Source: a virus
IMG/VR virus record: IMGVR_UViG_3300042555_000162
Span: 1 to 20,393 of that record
Direction: 5' to 3' (one strand)
DNA: 20,393 nt
The notes under the pieces are model-generated. The model saw only the letters and a list, made by a program, of their open reading frames with translations, was not told the DNA's origin and searched no databases. Each line of letters starts with the position of its first letter. Position 1 is the stretch's first letter. Below, one piece after another: positions 14,093-20,393 of this stretch. A program made the translations under genes and the position numbers.

Positions 14093-15109
14093 ATGAGTAG
14101 TGTAACAATCGTGGAAAAGTATCCACAGAACAAGAAGTCTAGCATAGCTATACGTCCTTATTTTGATCCGGCTGTAGACAATATGGGTTTACAGAAATAC
14201 GGATTAAGTCTTTTTGACGGAGCGTTCCACGAGGAACAATTAGCTTGTTTAGAAATCAATGGTATTAAAAGATACCTTACAGGTCTTAACGAGTTTGCTC
14301 CAGAAGTAAAGAACTTACCAATGGAAGAACAAGAAGCTAAGATTAAAAGTATTCGTAGCATTATTGTACAACTTGAAAGAGAGTTAGCTGCTAATATGAT
14401 TGAAGCTAATGACAAAGAGTTTTGGAATAAAGTAAAACTTCTTAAACCAGATAATAGTGATTTCTGGGATAAGATTAAGATAAGATGTGGTAATGAACCT
14501 GTGTTTTTAGAGCCTGACAAAGATCCTTATGATCTTATTAGACTTTATGCAATAGACGCTGGTGGTTTTTCAATAATAGCTAAATCTTTAGATGAAGCTC
14601 GTAGAATGCCAGTTCCTCCTAAGTTTTATTTAGATAAATTAGAAGAAACTGCTACACTTAACACTGAAGTTAAGAAGTTAAGAAACAAGGCTTTATCAGA
14701 ACTTCAGAAGTTATTTGATAAAAACACTAATAAGTTATTCTACATTGCTAAAGTGTTAGATGCTAATAGTGCTCAGTATAAGAAGTCAACACCTAATGAC
14801 ATTGTTTATGATAACATGGACAAGTATATTAATGGAGACTTAGTAGACAAGAATAAGAAAAAGACCGCTGAGAGATTCTTAGATATAAGCAATCTTGATA
14901 TGGAAACTTTAAAAATAAGAGCTATTGTAAAAGATAGTGGTTATTATAAGTTCATTGCTACAAAAGCTGACGGATTTATTTACCACATGGAAACAACAAC
15001 AATGATGGGTAGAACCCCTTCAGATGTGGTAGAATATTTAAAGAATCCTTTGAATGAAGAACTCTTAGTAAATCTTACTAAGAAGGTAGAAGGATACTGG
15101 AATCAGTAA
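14093..15109 (+). CDS. Structural-module protein of unknown function, 338 aa
   Basis: Not assigned to a family. The N-terminus has a strand-like segment and a compact motif (IAIRPYFDPAVDNMGLQKYG, residues 19-38). A helical region follows (EEQEAKIKSIRSIIVQLERE, about 82-101), then an acidic, Trp/Lys-rich middle and a Lys-rich helical part (VKKLRNKALSELQKLFDKN, about 199-217). The C-terminus is a mixed fold ending in YWNQ. Position directly after the capsid gene and before a connector-like gene suggests a head-completion or head-tail joining role, as genes here do in crAss-like genomes. It has its own leader with AAAAACCAA and the structured element at 13988, so it may be controlled separately from the capsid gene. 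Confidence 0.7.
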   Translation: MSSVTIVEKYPQNKKSSIAIRPYFDPAVDNMGLQKYGLSLFDGAFHEEQLACLEINGIKRYLTGLNEFAPEVKNLPMEEQEAKIKSIRSIIVQLERELAANMIEANDKEFWNKVKLLKPDNSDFWDKIKIRCGNEPVFLEPDKDPYDLIRLYAIDAGGFSIIAKSLDEARRMPVPPKFYLDKLEETATLNTEVKKLRNKALSELQKLFDKNTNKLFYIAKVLDANSAQYKKSTPNDIVYDNMDKYINGDLVDKNKKKTAERFLDISNLDMETLKIRAIVKDSGYYKFIATKADGFIYHMETTTMMGRTPSDVVEYLKNPLNEELLVNLTKKVEGYWNQ

Positions 15110-15116
15110 AAACAGT

Positions 15117-15151
15117 ACCTGGGTTGCTTCCCGTGAGATCAGCACCCAGGT
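15117..15151 (+). terminator. Hairpin with CCTGGG/CCCAGG core, terminator-like
   Basis: ACCTGGGT (15117-15124) pairs with ACCCAGGT (15144-15151), and GCT/AGC extends the stem after a bulged T, leaving a 12-nt loop. The tail CTTTATA is only weakly T-rich, and the next ATG is 11 nt away. It resembles the hairpin after the capsid gene, suggesting a common attenuator or RNA-processing signal inside the late operon. Confidence 0.5.
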
Positions 15152-15162
15152 CTTTATAAAAT

Positions 15163-15864
15163 ATGAACAATAGTACATTACAAATAAAGTTTAAGCAGCG
15201 TCTGAATAAGTTGGATTCTATGGACTATGATAACATAGAATGCTGGCAGATAACAGAAGCTTTCAATAAAGCTCAAATAGAATGGGCCCGTAGACAGTTA
15301 CATGGTAACAACGGTGCAAAGCAGCTGCCTGAACAAAGTATTACTGCTATTGATGATTTACAAGTTTTATTAGTAGAGAGAGATCTTAAACTTAAAAACT
15401 TAGACTTGTTCTTTGAATCTTTAAAAATACCTGATGACTACTTACATTTTGTAAGAATGAGTGGGTATGCTAGTTCAGATTGCTGTCCTAGACGTCCATT
15501 GTCTATCTACCAGGCTGAAGAAGCTAACGTAGATATTATGTTATCGGATAGTTTTAAATCACCTTCTTTTGAATGGGCAGAGACTTTCTGTACAATTATG
15601 GGAGATAAGATTAGAATTTATAGTGACAATAAGTTTGCTATAGAAGATGCTAGTCTTGTTTATTACAGAAAACCAAGAGCTGTTCAAATATTAGGTTGTG
15701 TAGATCCAGCTAACGGTTTACAGTTTAAAGCTAACCAAACTTGTGAATTAAGAGATGATATTATAGAAATTATTATAGATGACGCTGTAGCAATACTAGC
15801 TGGAGATATGGATAATGTAACACAGTATCAGAGAAATTTACAAAACGCAACTAGAAACAGTTAA
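15163..15864 (+). CDS. Putative head-to-tail connector / ring protein, 233 aa
   Basis: The sequence has the feel of phage adaptor or ring proteins: an N-terminal helical part beginning LQIKFKQRLNKLDSMDYDN and ECWQITEAFNKAQIEWARRQL (residues 5-23 and 27-47), a middle beta section starting IPDDYLHFVRMSGYA, and a C-terminal helix (LRDDIIEIIIDDAVAILAGD) followed by a polar tail. Connector proteins stacked under the portal commonly show this helical start and a conserved helix near the end. Its place between the capsid gene and tail genes agrees. Cysteines (SDCCPRR and two later) show no complete zinc pattern. The specific ring identity is not determined; a tail-stabilisation protein is the alternative. 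Confidence 0.6.
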   Translation: MNNSTLQIKFKQRLNKLDSMDYDNIECWQITEAFNKAQIEWARRQLHGNNGAKQLPEQSITAIDDLQVLLVERDLKLKNLDLFFESLKIPDDYLHFVRMSGYASSDCCPRRPLSIYQAEEANVDIMLSDSFKSPSFEWAETFCTIMGDKIRIYSDNKFAIEDASLVYYRKPRAVQILGCVDPANGLQFKANQTCELRDDIIEIIIDDAVAILAGDMDNVTQYQRNLQNATRNS

Positions 15865-15866
15865 TA

Positions 15867-16283
15867 ATGGCTTTACAGAAATTATCTAGACCAACCCCAA
15901 TGGGACCTTGCACTGAGACAGCAGCAATGATAGCTCATGCACAAGCTCTTACTGTGAGCATGCATCAGCTACATCTGAAGATTACAGGACCTGGTTCATT
16001 ATCAGTTCATAAAGCTCTTAATGAGTTTTATGGTGGAATGCCAGATCTAATTGATGCTGTAGCTGAACAGTATCAAGGAGCTCGTGAGAAGCTTCTAGAT
16101 CTTCCAGCAGTACCTGCATATAAATGCGGATCTGTACAGGAAGCTATTTCTCACATGAAAGAACTATATACAGAAGTTGTTGATTTACAGAAGATTATGC
16201 CTTTCTCAGAAGTAACAAACCAACTAGATGAAGTGAAAAGCTTGATCTCCTCAACTAAGTATAAGTTAATGTTCTTAAGTTAA
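15867..16283 (+). CDS. Ferritin/Dps-like four-helix protein
   Basis: At 138 aa, nearly all helical, it carries a segment like the Dps/ferritin-like fold: HAQALTVSMHQLHLKITGPG (about 28-47), then HKALNEFYGGMPDLIDAVAEQY (52-73), echoing the HW...GP...LHE..gelYeel..aaDeiAER pattern of Dps. His and Glu at 35, 39, 52 and 57 could bind metal, but the full ferroxidase set is not evident. Similar phage proteins are annotated as DUF5856 or Dps-like, as far as I recall. The C-terminal half is a coiled-coil-like helix pair. It lies inside the virion operon, 2 nt after the connector-like gene. It may be a structural or chaperone-like protein rather than an iron store. Confidence 0.6.
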   Translation: MALQKLSRPTPMGPCTETAAMIAHAQALTVSMHQLHLKITGPGSLSVHKALNEFYGGMPDLIDAVAEQYQGAREKLLDLPAVPAYKCGSVQEAISHMKELYTEVVDLQKIMPFSEVTNQLDEVKSLISSTKYKLMFLS

Positions 16284-16303
16284 AAACAATTTTTTTATTT
16301 ATA

Positions 16304-16323
16304 AACCCTTAAATTAAAGCCCT
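16304..16323 (+). promoter_or_regulatory. Leader motif before the 448-aa virion gene
   Basis: AACCCTTAAATTAAAGCCCT directly abuts the ATG and matches the leader of the major capsid gene (12266-12288) apart from four indel or single-base differences. Only these two genes carry it. This suggests a common boost or timing control for two abundant proteins. Confidence 0.5.
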
Positions 16324-17670
16324 ATGTATTTTCCTAATGCATTCCGCAAGTCATTCTTGCCTGCTAGCACAACATTAGCTAGCTCAGGATCAACTGCTGC
16401 TTTAACTGCTGGACAAATTGGTTTCTTTGATGCCAAGACTTTCCAAGCTGTTACTGCTCAAGCTGCTCCATTTATCTTAGCTCAAGGTAGTTACTTTGCT
16501 GCTGACAAAATTGGCCCTGTTCACGGTGGTTACAAAGAGTCAGTTAAGTCTAAAGTAATTAACCCTAAGTACATCAGCCGTCTTATTAAAGTGACTTCTG
16601 ATAGTGCTCAGAATCAAATCGTTAAAGTAGAAGCTAATGCTTGTGCAGGTCTTGCTTGCGACAGCACTATCCGTTTACGTCTTGACGTTAAAGGTTCTCC
16701 TGCTCTTCGTTTTTTAAATCATCAGTTGTACAAGACTTTAGATGCATACACAGGATGTTGTGATGCAAACAGTGCAGCAATTGATCATACTGTAGCTCTT
16801 TTAAAATGGGCTGATCAGATCAATGAAGCTCCTTTGTTAAAAGATTTTGTACAAGCTAAAGTATGGTTAGAAACTACAGCTTCTGTAGCTATTGATCCTA
16901 CTGCTGGTTCTACAACTATTGTTGTGGCTAATGCTGATGCAGCTGCTTTTACAGCTGGTGAGAAAGTAGTTCATGCTTCTTTAGCTCCTAACAGCATTGT
17001 TGTAAGTGTTGGTGCTGCTGATTCAGCTAGCTCTGGTAATGCAAACGTTGTTCTTTCTGTAGCTGCTGTTAGCTCTACAAATGGTAATGCTGCTGTTTTT
17101 ACTGCACAAACTACTGCTGGTTACACTCCTGCTACTTCTAGTTTAGGATCTGTAAACTCTCATTTAGACATTGCTGCTGCTTATGTTGAAACTAAGTTTG
17201 GAACTTGTACTTTTACTCCTACTGACAAGTATGAATTAGAACCATTGTTTATCTACGCTTCTGTAGTAGACGAGTCTGGTGAGCCTTGTAAAGTAGAATG
17301 TATCACTGTATCAGAAACACAAGCTCCTAAGCAAGCTTCTGGTTTAGGTGAGACTGTATTACGTGAATTGATCTTAGACGGTCGTTATTTACAAAACGCA
17401 TATCCTGATAGCTCTCGTGTAGATAGCTTAAGAATGCGTGAGATTGAAGCAGATCCTGCTTTAGCTACAGTAAATAAAGCTGGTTTATACGATCAGGTGT
17501 TAATCTTGCACAATGTGCCTCGTTTTAACAACCCTTCTAGCACTTTTGATAATGATCAGTATTTGATCGTAGTTCACGTACCAGCTGGTACTTCAACTAG
17601 CTCAATTACTAACTTCATTGCATCTAGTGCAAGTGCGGCTGGTAATGCAGTAACTTTAGAGACTGTATAA
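16324..17670 (+). CDS. Probable abundant virion structural protein, 448 aa
   Basis: I do not recognise a named family. The start, MYFPNAFRKSFLPA, is a short aromatic arm like an assembly arm. Residues about 20-180 are a mixed alpha/beta core with Cys pairs (ACAGLAC, TGCCD). Residues about 182-275 are an Ala/Val/Thr/Ser-rich beta segment (GSTTIVVANADAAAFTAG) looking like an inserted Ig-like or decoration domain. The C-terminal 170 residues return to a mixed fold. High expression is suggested by Arg codon use (10 CGN to 1 AGA) and by the leader shared only with the capsid gene. It ends the operon before the strong terminator. Candidate roles are tail tube, auxiliary capsid or other major tail protein. 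Confidence 0.7.
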   Translation: MYFPNAFRKSFLPASTTLASSGSTAALTAGQIGFFDAKTFQAVTAQAAPFILAQGSYFAADKIGPVHGGYKESVKSKVINPKYISRLIKVTSDSAQNQIVKVEANACAGLACDSTIRLRLDVKGSPALRFLNHQLYKTLDAYTGCCDANSAAIDHTVALLKWADQINEAPLLKDFVQAKVWLETTASVAIDPTAGSTTIVVANADAAAFTAGEKVVHASLAPNSIVVSVGAADSASSGNANVVLSVAAVSSTNGNAAVFTAQTTAGYTPATSSLGSVNSHLDIAAAYVETKFGTCTFTPTDKYELEPLFIYASVVDESGEPCKVECITVSETQAPKQASGLGETVLRELILDGRYLQNAYPDSSRVDSLRMREIEADPALATVNKAGLYDQVLILHNVPRFNNPSSTFDNDQYLIVVHVPAGTSTSSITNFIASSASAAGNAVTLETV

Positions 17671-17688
17671 TCTATTTACTCTATAGAC

Positions 17689-17725
17689 AAAAGGGAGGAA
17701 CCAAAAGTTCTTCCCTTTTTTGTTT
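17689..17725 (+). terminator. Strong intrinsic terminator
   Basis: AAAAGGGAGGAAC (17689-17701) pairs with GTTCTTCCCTTTT (17707-17719) over 13 bp, with one G-U pair and a 5-nt loop CAAAA. It is followed by TTG and TTTT, so the stem runs into a T-tract. It lies 18 nt after the stop of the 448-aa gene and directly before promoter P3, separating the head/virion operon from the tail/fibre operon. Confidence 0.9.
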
Positions 17726-17762
17726 TGGAGAAGTCCAAAAAAATGTTTATATTATTTATGTA
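17723..17762 (+). promoter_or_regulatory. Promoter P3 of the tail/fibre operon
   Basis: TTTTG at 17723-17727, then exactly 20 nt, then TATATTATTTATGTA at 17748-17762. This is the third copy of the motif and has the same spacing as P1. It comes right after the terminator, and the next gene starts 42 nt downstream. Confidence 0.65.
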
Positions 17763-17773
17763 GACTAAGTCTA
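17761..17773. promoter_or_regulatory. 13-bp palindrome at the P3 start region
   Basis: TAGACT-A-AGTCTA is a perfect inverted repeat with a 1-nt centre, overlapping the end of the P3 motif near the expected transcription start. It may be an operator or a short 5' RNA hairpin. P1 and P2 lack it, so any control would be specific to this operon. Confidence 0.35.
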
Positions 17774-17804
17774 TTTCTATATTAAATTTTTAAAGTTTAT
17801 CATA

Positions 17805-18359
17805 ATGGCTACCAAACATCAGCTAAGTTTAGAGCTACCAGAATCTAACAATATTAAGGTTTTCCGTGTATTTGACACCAGTATTTATGCTGAGGGTATG
17901 ACTATTGATTGTGGTACACTACGTATAACTTCACCTGGTTTTAACTTGCCAGTATCTATAGAAACCCTACCTAACTTTAACTTAGTACTTTCTGCATGTA
18001 GCTTAGGATTACAAAGAAGTTTTTGTGGGGAAAATTTTCAGAATATTCCAGATGGTATTTATGTGATTAACTATTCAGTATCACCTAACTCATCTGTATT
18101 TGTTGAGTATAATCATTTAAGGACTGCTCAAACTATGAATCAGTATTATAATATTTTAGCTTCTTTAGAATTAGCTGCTTGTGATCCAGAACCTGAGATC
18201 AAAGAAAAGCTTGCTGAGTTAAGAATGATAAAAAGTTTTATTGAAGCAGCTAAAGGTAAAGTGGAATACGCTCATGAGCCTGAAGCAGGTATGGAATTAT
18301 TTGGTTATGCTAAAAAAAGATTAAGTAAATTAGTAAGCAGTATGGCTTGCTATACTTAA
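17805..18359 (+). CDS. Probable tail-module protein, 184 aa
   Basis: Two parts can be seen. The N-terminal about 105 residues are beta-rich (SLELPESNNIKVFRVFD, GTLRITSPGFNLPVSIE, IPDGIYVINYSVSPN), like a small Ig-like or jelly-roll sandwich. The C-terminal 75 residues are helical (YNILASLELAACDPEPEI, IKEKLAELRMIKSFIEAAKG). I recall the same combination in other phages near tail-fibre genes but cannot name the family. It is the first gene after P3 and leads an operon of apparent adhesin genes, so a baseplate, fibre-attachment or chaperone role is possible. The ATG is preceded by an AT-rich leader with no Shine-Dalgarno. Confidence 0.65.
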   Translation: MATKHQLSLELPESNNIKVFRVFDTSIYAEGMTIDCGTLRITSPGFNLPVSIETLPNFNLVLSACSLGLQRSFCGENFQNIPDGIYVINYSVSPNSSVFVEYNHLRTAQTMNQYYNILASLELAACDPEPEIKEKLAELRMIKSFIEAAKGKVEYAHEPEAGMELFGYAKKRLSKLVSSMACYT

Positions 18360-18385
18360 CTTTGTAATTATAAAAACCAACATAT

Positions 18386-18580
18386 ATGAGAACATGTACT
18401 AACTGTGGCTCTCAAATTACCTGTAGTTGTCAAGACAGAGTAGCCACTGATGGAAAAAAAGTTTGTGGTAGCTGTATTGTAAGCTATGAACAAAAATTAA
18501 TTGCACAAAGAAACTTAGATAGTCAGCAAAATGGAGAGATCCAAGCTAGTCTTACTATGGATGAAAAATTTAACTCTTAA
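18386..18580 (+). CDS. Small zinc-ribbon-like protein, 64 aa
   Basis: Six cysteines stand at residues 4, 7, 13, 15, 27 and 30: a CxxCG knuckle, a CxC pair, and a CGSC knuckle. Two CxxC-type knuckles about 20 residues apart suit one zinc ribbon. The second half is polar and helical. The leader has TATAAAAACCAA before the ATG, as for three other genes. It sits between two tail-module genes and may be an assembly factor or a tiny structural protein; the sequence does not decide. Confidence 0.65.
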   Translation: MRTCTNCGSQITCSCQDRVATDGKKVCGSCIVSYEQKLIAQRNLDSQQNGEIQASLTMDEKFNS

Positions 18581-18591
18581 CTAAAAGATAG

Positions 18592-19191
18592 ATGAAGAAC
18601 TTCTTATTTCATAAAACAAAACATACTTTAAACTATGCTGATTCTGTTTACAGAAAGTTTAAAGAAATTAGATATGGTATAAGTTCTTGTAAGCCAGAAT
18701 TAGAATCTGACTTAATATTTATGAGAAAAGAGTTAACTGATTGGCAAGCTTTTGATGATGCAGGTGCTTTAACAACATCTAATTTACAACATCAAACTTG
18801 GTTACCAGTAGAGTATGATCACAATATATACTTACATGGTGGTCATGGTTATTATATGACTAATGAAAACATTGGTCCACAAAGATTGGCTATTAACTAT
18901 CAAGTTAGCGGTGCACCTGACACAAGTGTTATTCAAGTAAATGCTCATGGAGCTATTACTAGAATTAATCTTAGTCCGGCTATCACAATTAATAATAACA
19001 TGTCTTATGTATACACTCAAGCTGCTCCTGCATTAGTATGGATGGTTGAGCATAAAATGGGCTTTAAACCTAGTGTATTTACAGAAGATGCTTCAGGAAC
19101 TGATATACAAGGTGTTATTGAATATGTTGATCTTAATAACTTAAGAATTACGTTTAATCAACCTGTTGCAGGAAAAGCATACTTATCATAA
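18592..19191 (+). CDS. Tail-fibre-associated protein with a C-terminal attachment module
   Basis: The N-terminal 45 residues are basic and helical (FLFHKTKHTLNYADSVYRKF). The middle is a beta-rich domain with a Gly/His/Tyr-rich turn (YLHGGHGYYMTNENIGP). The last 50 residues (from about 149) form a module opening WMVEHKMGFKPSV and closing VAGKAYLS. The same module, with the W-x-x-x-H-x-x-x-x-x-PSV and GKA(Y/F)L signature, ends the next gene, and such modules are common in phage fibre proteins. This indicates a small fibre, tip or adaptor protein. Its stop overlaps the next start as TAATG, so the two are made together. Confidence 0.65.
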   Translation: MKNFLFHKTKHTLNYADSVYRKFKEIRYGISSCKPELESDLIFMRKELTDWQAFDDAGALTTSNLQHQTWLPVEYDHNIYLHGGHGYYMTNENIGPQRLAINYQVSGAPDTSVIQVNAHGAITRINLSPAITINNNMSYVYTQAAPALVWMVEHKMGFKPSVFTEDASGTDIQGVIEYVDLNNLRITFNQPVAGKAYLS

Positions 19192-19718
19192 TGGCATTAC
19201 AGAAGATATATATAGACTATGACTTTAATAAGAATAGTATTCTTAATGCTAAGTTACAACCTGTAACTACTGCAGAAAGAAATACGTTAGGGTCTGGTTA
19301 TAATTCTAACGATGCTGGTATTATCGTATATGACACTACATTAAAAATGGTGTACTCATGGGACGGTAATGAATGGGATCAAGTAAGTTTATCCGATACT
19401 CAACTTGCTCAAATAGCTGAGGCTTTTAATAAAACAGTAGTTGATATTACTGTAACATCTGATAATGAGAATAGAACTATTATTCTTACATATAGAGACA
19501 CACTTTCTATACAAGAGACTTACAAGTTTTCTCATATTCATACTCAAACGGTTTCATCTTCTACATGGAGCATAACACATAATTTAAATAAATACCCATC
19601 TGTTTCTGTAGTTGATTCAAGTAATGAAGAAGTTATTGGGGAAGTACAACATATTAATTCTAATTCATTAACAGTTAAATTTTCTGCACCATTTAGTGGG
19701 AAAGCATTTTTAAACTAA
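19191..19718 (+). CDS. Short tail fibre protein, 175 aa
   Basis: The N-terminus (DFNKNSILNAKLQPV, residues 10-24) and the following IIVYDTT...YSWDGNEW section match the attachment domain of many Bacteroidota phage fibres, and the next gene has the same arrangement. The middle is a short beta strip (IILTYRDTLSIQETYKFSH). The C-terminus (from about residue 127) opens WSITHNLNKYPSV and closes FSGKAFLN, the same module as in the previous gene. At 175 aa it is a bare head-plus-tip version of a fibre, perhaps an adaptor linking fibre to tail. There are no catalytic residues. It is coupled by TAATG to the gene before. Confidence 0.75.
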   Translation: MALQKIYIDYDFNKNSILNAKLQPVTTAERNTLGSGYNSNDAGIIVYDTTLKMVYSWDGNEWDQVSLSDTQLAQIAEAFNKTVVDITVTSDNENRTIILTYRDTLSIQETYKFSHIHTQTVSSSTWSITHNLNKYPSVSVVDSSNEEVIGEVQHINSNSLTVKFSAPFSGKAFLN

Positions 19719-19734
19719 TTATAATACAAATACT

Positions 19735-20393
19735 ATGTCTAAAAAGTTTTTAACCAATCTGGACCTCACACAAAACCAGATTTTAAACGTAGCGGTTCAC
19801 AACAAAGTTGGTCCACCGTCTAGTCCAGTAGTTGGTCAAATCTATTTTGACACTACTCCTTCAGTTTTAAGAATGTTCTTCTGGGATGGCACCGCATGGG
19901 TGGATATGTCAGGAGATATTCAAGACGTTCTTGGTGGTGCTGGTCTTACAGCATCTACATCTGCTAATGGTGATGTAATCACATTAGATGTAAACGTAGA
20001 TAATGCTACTATTGAAATTGATTCTGATAGTCTTAGAGTTAAAGATCTTGGTATCGTTACTGGTAAGTTAGCTAACTCTGCAGTTACCACTGTAAAGATT
20101 AATGCTAATGCTGTAACTTTTGATAAGTTACAACAAATTGCTAATCTAAGAGTGATTGGTAATGTATCTGGAGCTACAGCTAACCCAGCTGAAGTTACCA
20201 TTATTACAGACATGGCTAACTCTAGTTCTACTACTCTTGCTACATCTACAGCAATTAAAACTTACATTGATACTAACGTAGGTAATTTAGGTAATTTAGA
20301 AGGAGCATGGGATGCTTCTAGTGGTTCATTTCCTGTAGGATCAAGTCCAGTTGCTGGCACTAAAGCTGGTGATTACTGGTATGTATCTACAGC
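19735..20393 (+). CDS. Tail fibre / receptor-binding protein, 3' truncated by window
   Basis: The frame opens at ATG 19735, 16 nt after the previous stop, and stays open to the window edge (219 codons seen). Residues 8-16 (NLDLTQNQI) and the IYFDTTP...FFWDGTAWVDMSG section repeat the attachment domain of the upstream gene. From about residue 60 come Gly/Ala/Asp-rich repeats typical of trimeric beta-helical shafts: ITLDVNVDNATIEID, then GKLANSAVTTVKINANAVT, then LRVIGNVSGATANPAEV. A late segment (EGAWDASSGSFPVGSSP) looks like another small fold starting. The protein is probably much longer and carries the receptor-binding tip beyond the window. A minus-strand frame at 19920-20213 is a shadow. 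Confidence 0.8.
   Translation, partial: MSKKFLTNLDLTQNQILNVAVHNKVGPPSSPVVGQIYFDTTPSVLRMFFWDGTAWVDMSGDIQDVLGGAGLTASTSANGDVITLDVNVDNATIEIDSDSLRVKDLGIVTGKLANSAVTTVKINANAVTFDKLQQIANLRVIGNVSGATANPAEVTIITDMANSSSTTLATSTAIKTYIDTNVGNLGNLEGAWDASSGSFPVGSSPVAGTKAGDYWYVST

Noticed and set aside
14158-14520. Minus-strand ORF of 120 aa
   Set aside because: It is the complement of codons in the 338-aa gene; its Ser/Leu-rich composition is a shadow effect.
19920-20213. Minus-strand ORF of 97 aa in the last gene
   Set aside because: The + strand frame there encodes clear fibre repeats; the antisense frame is a by-product of the repeats.
1-20393. CRISPR array, insertion sequence or integrase
   Set aside because: No regularly spaced direct repeats, transposase or recombinase motifs, or terminal inverted repeats were seen.

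Overview
The window is a stretch of a tailed-phage genome. It is AT-rich, every supported gene is on the + strand, and genes are packed with 1-nt TAATG stop/start overlaps. It holds a virion-morphogenesis block: large terminase, portal, scaffold-like protein, major capsid protein, connector-like proteins and tail fibres. The set resembles crAss-like phages (Crassvirales) or a close relative infecting Bacteroidota: an IHF/HU-like protein, a Cys-rich protein and a PD-(D/E)XK nuclease upstream of TerL, a large portal with a Gln-rich C-terminus, and a HK97-type capsid gene after a scaffold-like gene. The host guess is supported by A-rich leaders without Shine-Dalgarno sites and by promoters of the form TTTG-N20-TATATT. 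Family names come from recognising motifs by eye; no database was searched.

Layout. (1) 1-4784: a promoter, then a tight operon of small genes. These are three unknowns, a GNAT acetyltransferase, a winged-helix-like protein, an IHF-like protein, a Cys-rich putative zinc protein, a PD-(D/E)XK nuclease, an unknown, a SET-domain methyltransferase and an unknown helical protein. (2) 4790-4956: a 167-nt tRNA-like RNA with extra hairpins in the D-loop and variable arm. (3) 4981-10861: a RyR-domain protein, a small unknown, TerL, a small Thr/Ser-rich protein and the portal. (4) 10906-17725: a second promoter, then the scaffold-like gene, major capsid gene, a hairpin-rich intergenic region with a three-way-junction RNA, an unknown structural-module gene, a connector-like gene, a ferritin/Dps-like gene and a second probably abundant virion protein. 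The block ends at a strong intrinsic terminator. (5) 17723-20393: a third promoter and a probable tail/adhesin operon. Its last three genes share N- or C-terminal modules, and the final one runs off the window.

How they fit together. TerL drives DNA through the portal into a capsid built from the MCP on a scaffold, connector proteins close the head, and the last operon supplies receptor-binding parts. The upstream cassette of GNAT, SET, nuclease and IHF-like genes could process or organise DNA or modify proteins late in infection; that is inference.

Most notable are: the expanded class-II tRNA-like RNA; a three-way-junction RNA after the capsid gene that shares a core with the tRNA-like insert; a promoter motif repeated three times; and a private leader motif, with CGT-rich codon use, shared only by the capsid gene and the 448-aa virion protein.
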